A program made the position numbers and the translations under genes. Below are positions 30,674-32,087 of a stretch of DNA of 32,087 bases, piece after piece. The DNA is from Verrucomicrobia bacterium UBA1731 (GTDB taxonomy: Bacteria; Verrucomicrobiota; Kiritimatiellia; RFP12; UBA1067). The stretch is from positions 1 to 32,087 of the forward strand of contig DCIH01000113.1 of assembly GCA_002317575.1 (NCBI GenBank). The letters run 5' to 3'. The stretch's first letter is position 1; the number at the start of each line of letters is the position of its first letter. Below the pieces are notes generated by a model, which saw only the letters and a program-made list of their open reading frames with translations, made no database searches and was not told where the DNA came from.

Positions 30674-32087
30674 GATTCGACAGTTCCTTCCGTTTCAGAT
30701 TCCTTCGCGTCCGCGGGCGTTTCCGCGGTCTCTTCCGCTGGCGCTTCGGCGTCCGCCGCCGGCGCCTCATCGACGTCCTCCGCCTCCACGACGGACAGAC
30801 TCACGAGCTTCGCGCCTTCCGTGAGGCGCACGAGCTTGACGCCCATGCCCGCGCGGCTCACGACGGTGATGTCGCCGACCTTCTGTCGCACCATCAGGCC
30901 GTCGGACGTGATCGTGATGATCGACTCGTCGTCCGCCACGGAATGGGCCGACACGACGTGCCCGTTTCGGTCCGCGCCCTTGATCGCCGTGACGCCCATG
31001 CCGCCGCGATGCTTCGTTTCGTAGGCGTTGAACTCCGTGCGCTTGCCGTAGCCGTTTTCGGTCGCGACGAGCAACGTCTTCGTGTCGTCCACGACGTCCA
31101 GCGAACACACGCGGTCCTCGAGGCGCAGCTTGATGCCGCGCACGCCGGCCGCCGCGCGCCCCATGCGGCGCACTTCGTCCGAATTGAAGCGCGTGCCGAT
31201 GCCGTCGCGGGTGATCATCACCACGTCTTCGCCCGGCTTGACGAGGCGCACCTCCACGAGGGAATCGCCTTCGTCGATCGCGATCGCCTTGATGCCGTTG
31301 CGGTTGACGTTCTTGAAATCGCCGAGGAGCGTCTTCTTGACCGTGCCGAACGCCGTCGCGAACATGACGTCCACGTCGCCGTCGAACGAACGGATCGGCA
31401 GCAGGCGCAGCACCTGCTCGCCTTCCTGCAGATTGAGGAAGTTGATGAGCGGCTTGCCGAAACTCGTGCGCGGCGCTTCCGGAATCTCGTACGCGTCCTT
31501 GAGGAAAAGACGTCCCGTGTTCGTGAAGAACAGAAGCGAATCGTGCGTTTCCGCGACGAAGACGAGCCGCAGGAAATCCTCTTCCTTGATCTGGGCGCCC
31601 TTCACGCCGCGGCCGCCGCGGTTCTGTTCCTTGTACTCCGTGAGCGGAACGCGCTTGACGTAACCGCGGTTGGAAAGCGTGATCACGCACGGTTCGTCGG
31701 CGATGAGATCCTTGAGCGAGACCTCGTTTTCGTCCGCCACGATTTCCGTGCGGCGCTTGCCGGCGTCCTTGGCGCCGAACTTCTCCTTGAGCATCGCGAG
31801 GTCGTCCTTGACGATCGCGTACACGCGCGCCTTGTCGGCGAGGATCGCCTTCAGGTCGGCGATCGTCGCGAGAAGCTCGGCCAGTTCCGCCTCGAGCTTG
31901 TCGCGTTCGAGACCGGTGAGCTGGTAGAGCCGCATCTCGAGGATCGCGTTCACCTGCGGCTCGCTGAAGCCGTACTTCTCGACGAGTTTCGCCTTGGCCT
32001 CTTCACGGTTCTTCGACCCGCGGATGATCGCCACCACGTCGTCCAGATTGGCGATCGCGACGAGCAGGCCGTCCAGGATGTGCTTGC
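30670..32087 (-). CDS. gyrA: DNA gyrase subunit A, C-terminal part (5' end outside the window)
   Basis: Partial: the reading frame runs open to the window edge, and the upstream codons still encode gyrase sequence (KHILDGLLVAIANLDDVV), so the GTG at 32037 is not a start. Visible are the end of the breakage-reunion domain (LVEKYGFSEPQVNAILEMRL), the connecting coiled coil and the six-bladed C-terminal beta-pinwheel with the GyrA-box QNRGGRG, which wraps DNA for negative supercoiling and marks GyrA rather than ParC. The end is an acidic, Ala/Glu-rich tail of about 45 residues. The stop overlaps the iorA start, so iorA and the genes after it may be expressed from the gyrA promoter. Confidence 0.97.
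   Translation of the reverse strand, partial: KHILDGLLVAIANLDDVVAIIRGSKNREEAKAKLVEKYGFSEPQVNAILEMRLYQLTGLERDKLEAELAELLATIADLKAILADKARVYAIVKDDLAMLKEKFGAKDAGKRRTEIVADENEVSLKDLIADEPCVITLSNRGYVKRVPLTEYKEQNRGGRGVKGAQIKEEDFLRLVFVAETHDSLLFFTNTGRLFLKDAYEIPEAPRTSFGKPLINFLNLQEGEQVLRLLPIRSFDGDVDVMFATAFGTVKKTLLGDFKNVNRNGIKAIAIDEGDSLVEVRLVKPGEDVVMITRDGIGTRFNSDEVRRMGRAAAGVRGIKLRLEDRVCSLDVVDDTKTLLVATENGYGKRTEFNAYETKHRGGMGVTAIKGADRNGHVVSAHSVADDESIITITSDGLMVRQKVGDITVVSRAGMGVKLVRLTEGAKLVSLSVVEAEDVDEAPAADAEAPAEETAETPADAKESETEGTVES

Noticed and set aside
30673..32037. gyrA start at GTG 32037
   Set aside because: The codons upstream to the window edge continue conserved gyrase A sequence, so the gene is truncated by the window and not starting here.
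1..32087. CRISPR arrays, tRNA/rRNA genes, insertion sequences, prophage or defence genes
   Set aside because: I looked for regularly spaced repeats, transposase/integrase motifs and RNA gene patterns and saw none. Gene density leaves little room for them.

Overview
The window is dense, GC-rich bacterial DNA with almost no non-coding space; many neighbouring genes are joined by 4-base ATGA stop/start overlaps. The gene set suggests an anaerobic, Gram-negative member of the PVC superphylum, most likely the Kiritimatiellota/Lentisphaerota side of Verrucomicrobiota. The pointers are an outer-membrane secretin, a ComGC/GspG-like pilin with a CPAGGSY motif, a secreted DUF4091/GH123-like protein, a Leptospira-type surface-repeat protein and an indolepyruvate:ferredoxin oxidoreductase. 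The taxonomic placement is inference; no rRNA or other marker is present.

Region 1 (about 66-16379) is a complete-looking type IV pilus / type II secretion-like island in two divergent arms. On the minus strand, reading from the middle outward, are an NtrC-type activator (11472-10108), the major pilin (9946-9578), then a nine-gene operon: PilB/GspE ATPase, PilC/GspF platform, a 119-aa lone histidine-kinase dimerisation-like protein, a TPR + GspE-N-domain protein, two minor pseudopilins, a 694-aa GspK/PilX-like tip protein, an 88-aa membrane protein and a hybrid sensor kinase, closed by a terminator at 66-95. On the plus strand is a four-gene operon: a PilM-PilN fusion, PilO, a PilP/GspC-like protein and the PilQ/GspD secretin. 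Three sigma-54 (-24/-12) promoters sit in front of pilA, pilB and pilMN, and the activator gene lies between them. The island therefore looks like one sigma-54 regulon. The hybrid kinase, the lone H-domain protein and the NtrC regulator together could form a Spo0B-style phosphorelay. This is the most interesting feature of the window.

Region 2 (16437-18459, minus) is ribD followed by a GlnQ-type ABC ATPase with an unusual C-terminal extension.

Region 3 (18534-23112, plus) is a two-gene operon behind a good sigma-70-type promoter. It encodes two exported proteins: one of unknown family, and one with a DUF4091/GH123-like hydrolase fold plus a TPR-like tail.

Region 4 (23163-26281, minus) runs from a near-consensus promoter through an exported surface-repeat protein, a DUF1015 protein, a DUF2062 membrane protein and birA.

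Region 5 (26303-32087, minus) is a tightly packed run starting with the 3' part of gyrA (its start lies outside the window), then iorA without iorB, an exported coiled-coil protein of unknown function, a PlsC-type acyltransferase with altered motifs, and a D-2-hydroxyacid dehydrogenase. No tRNA, rRNA, CRISPR array, insertion sequence or phage gene was seen.
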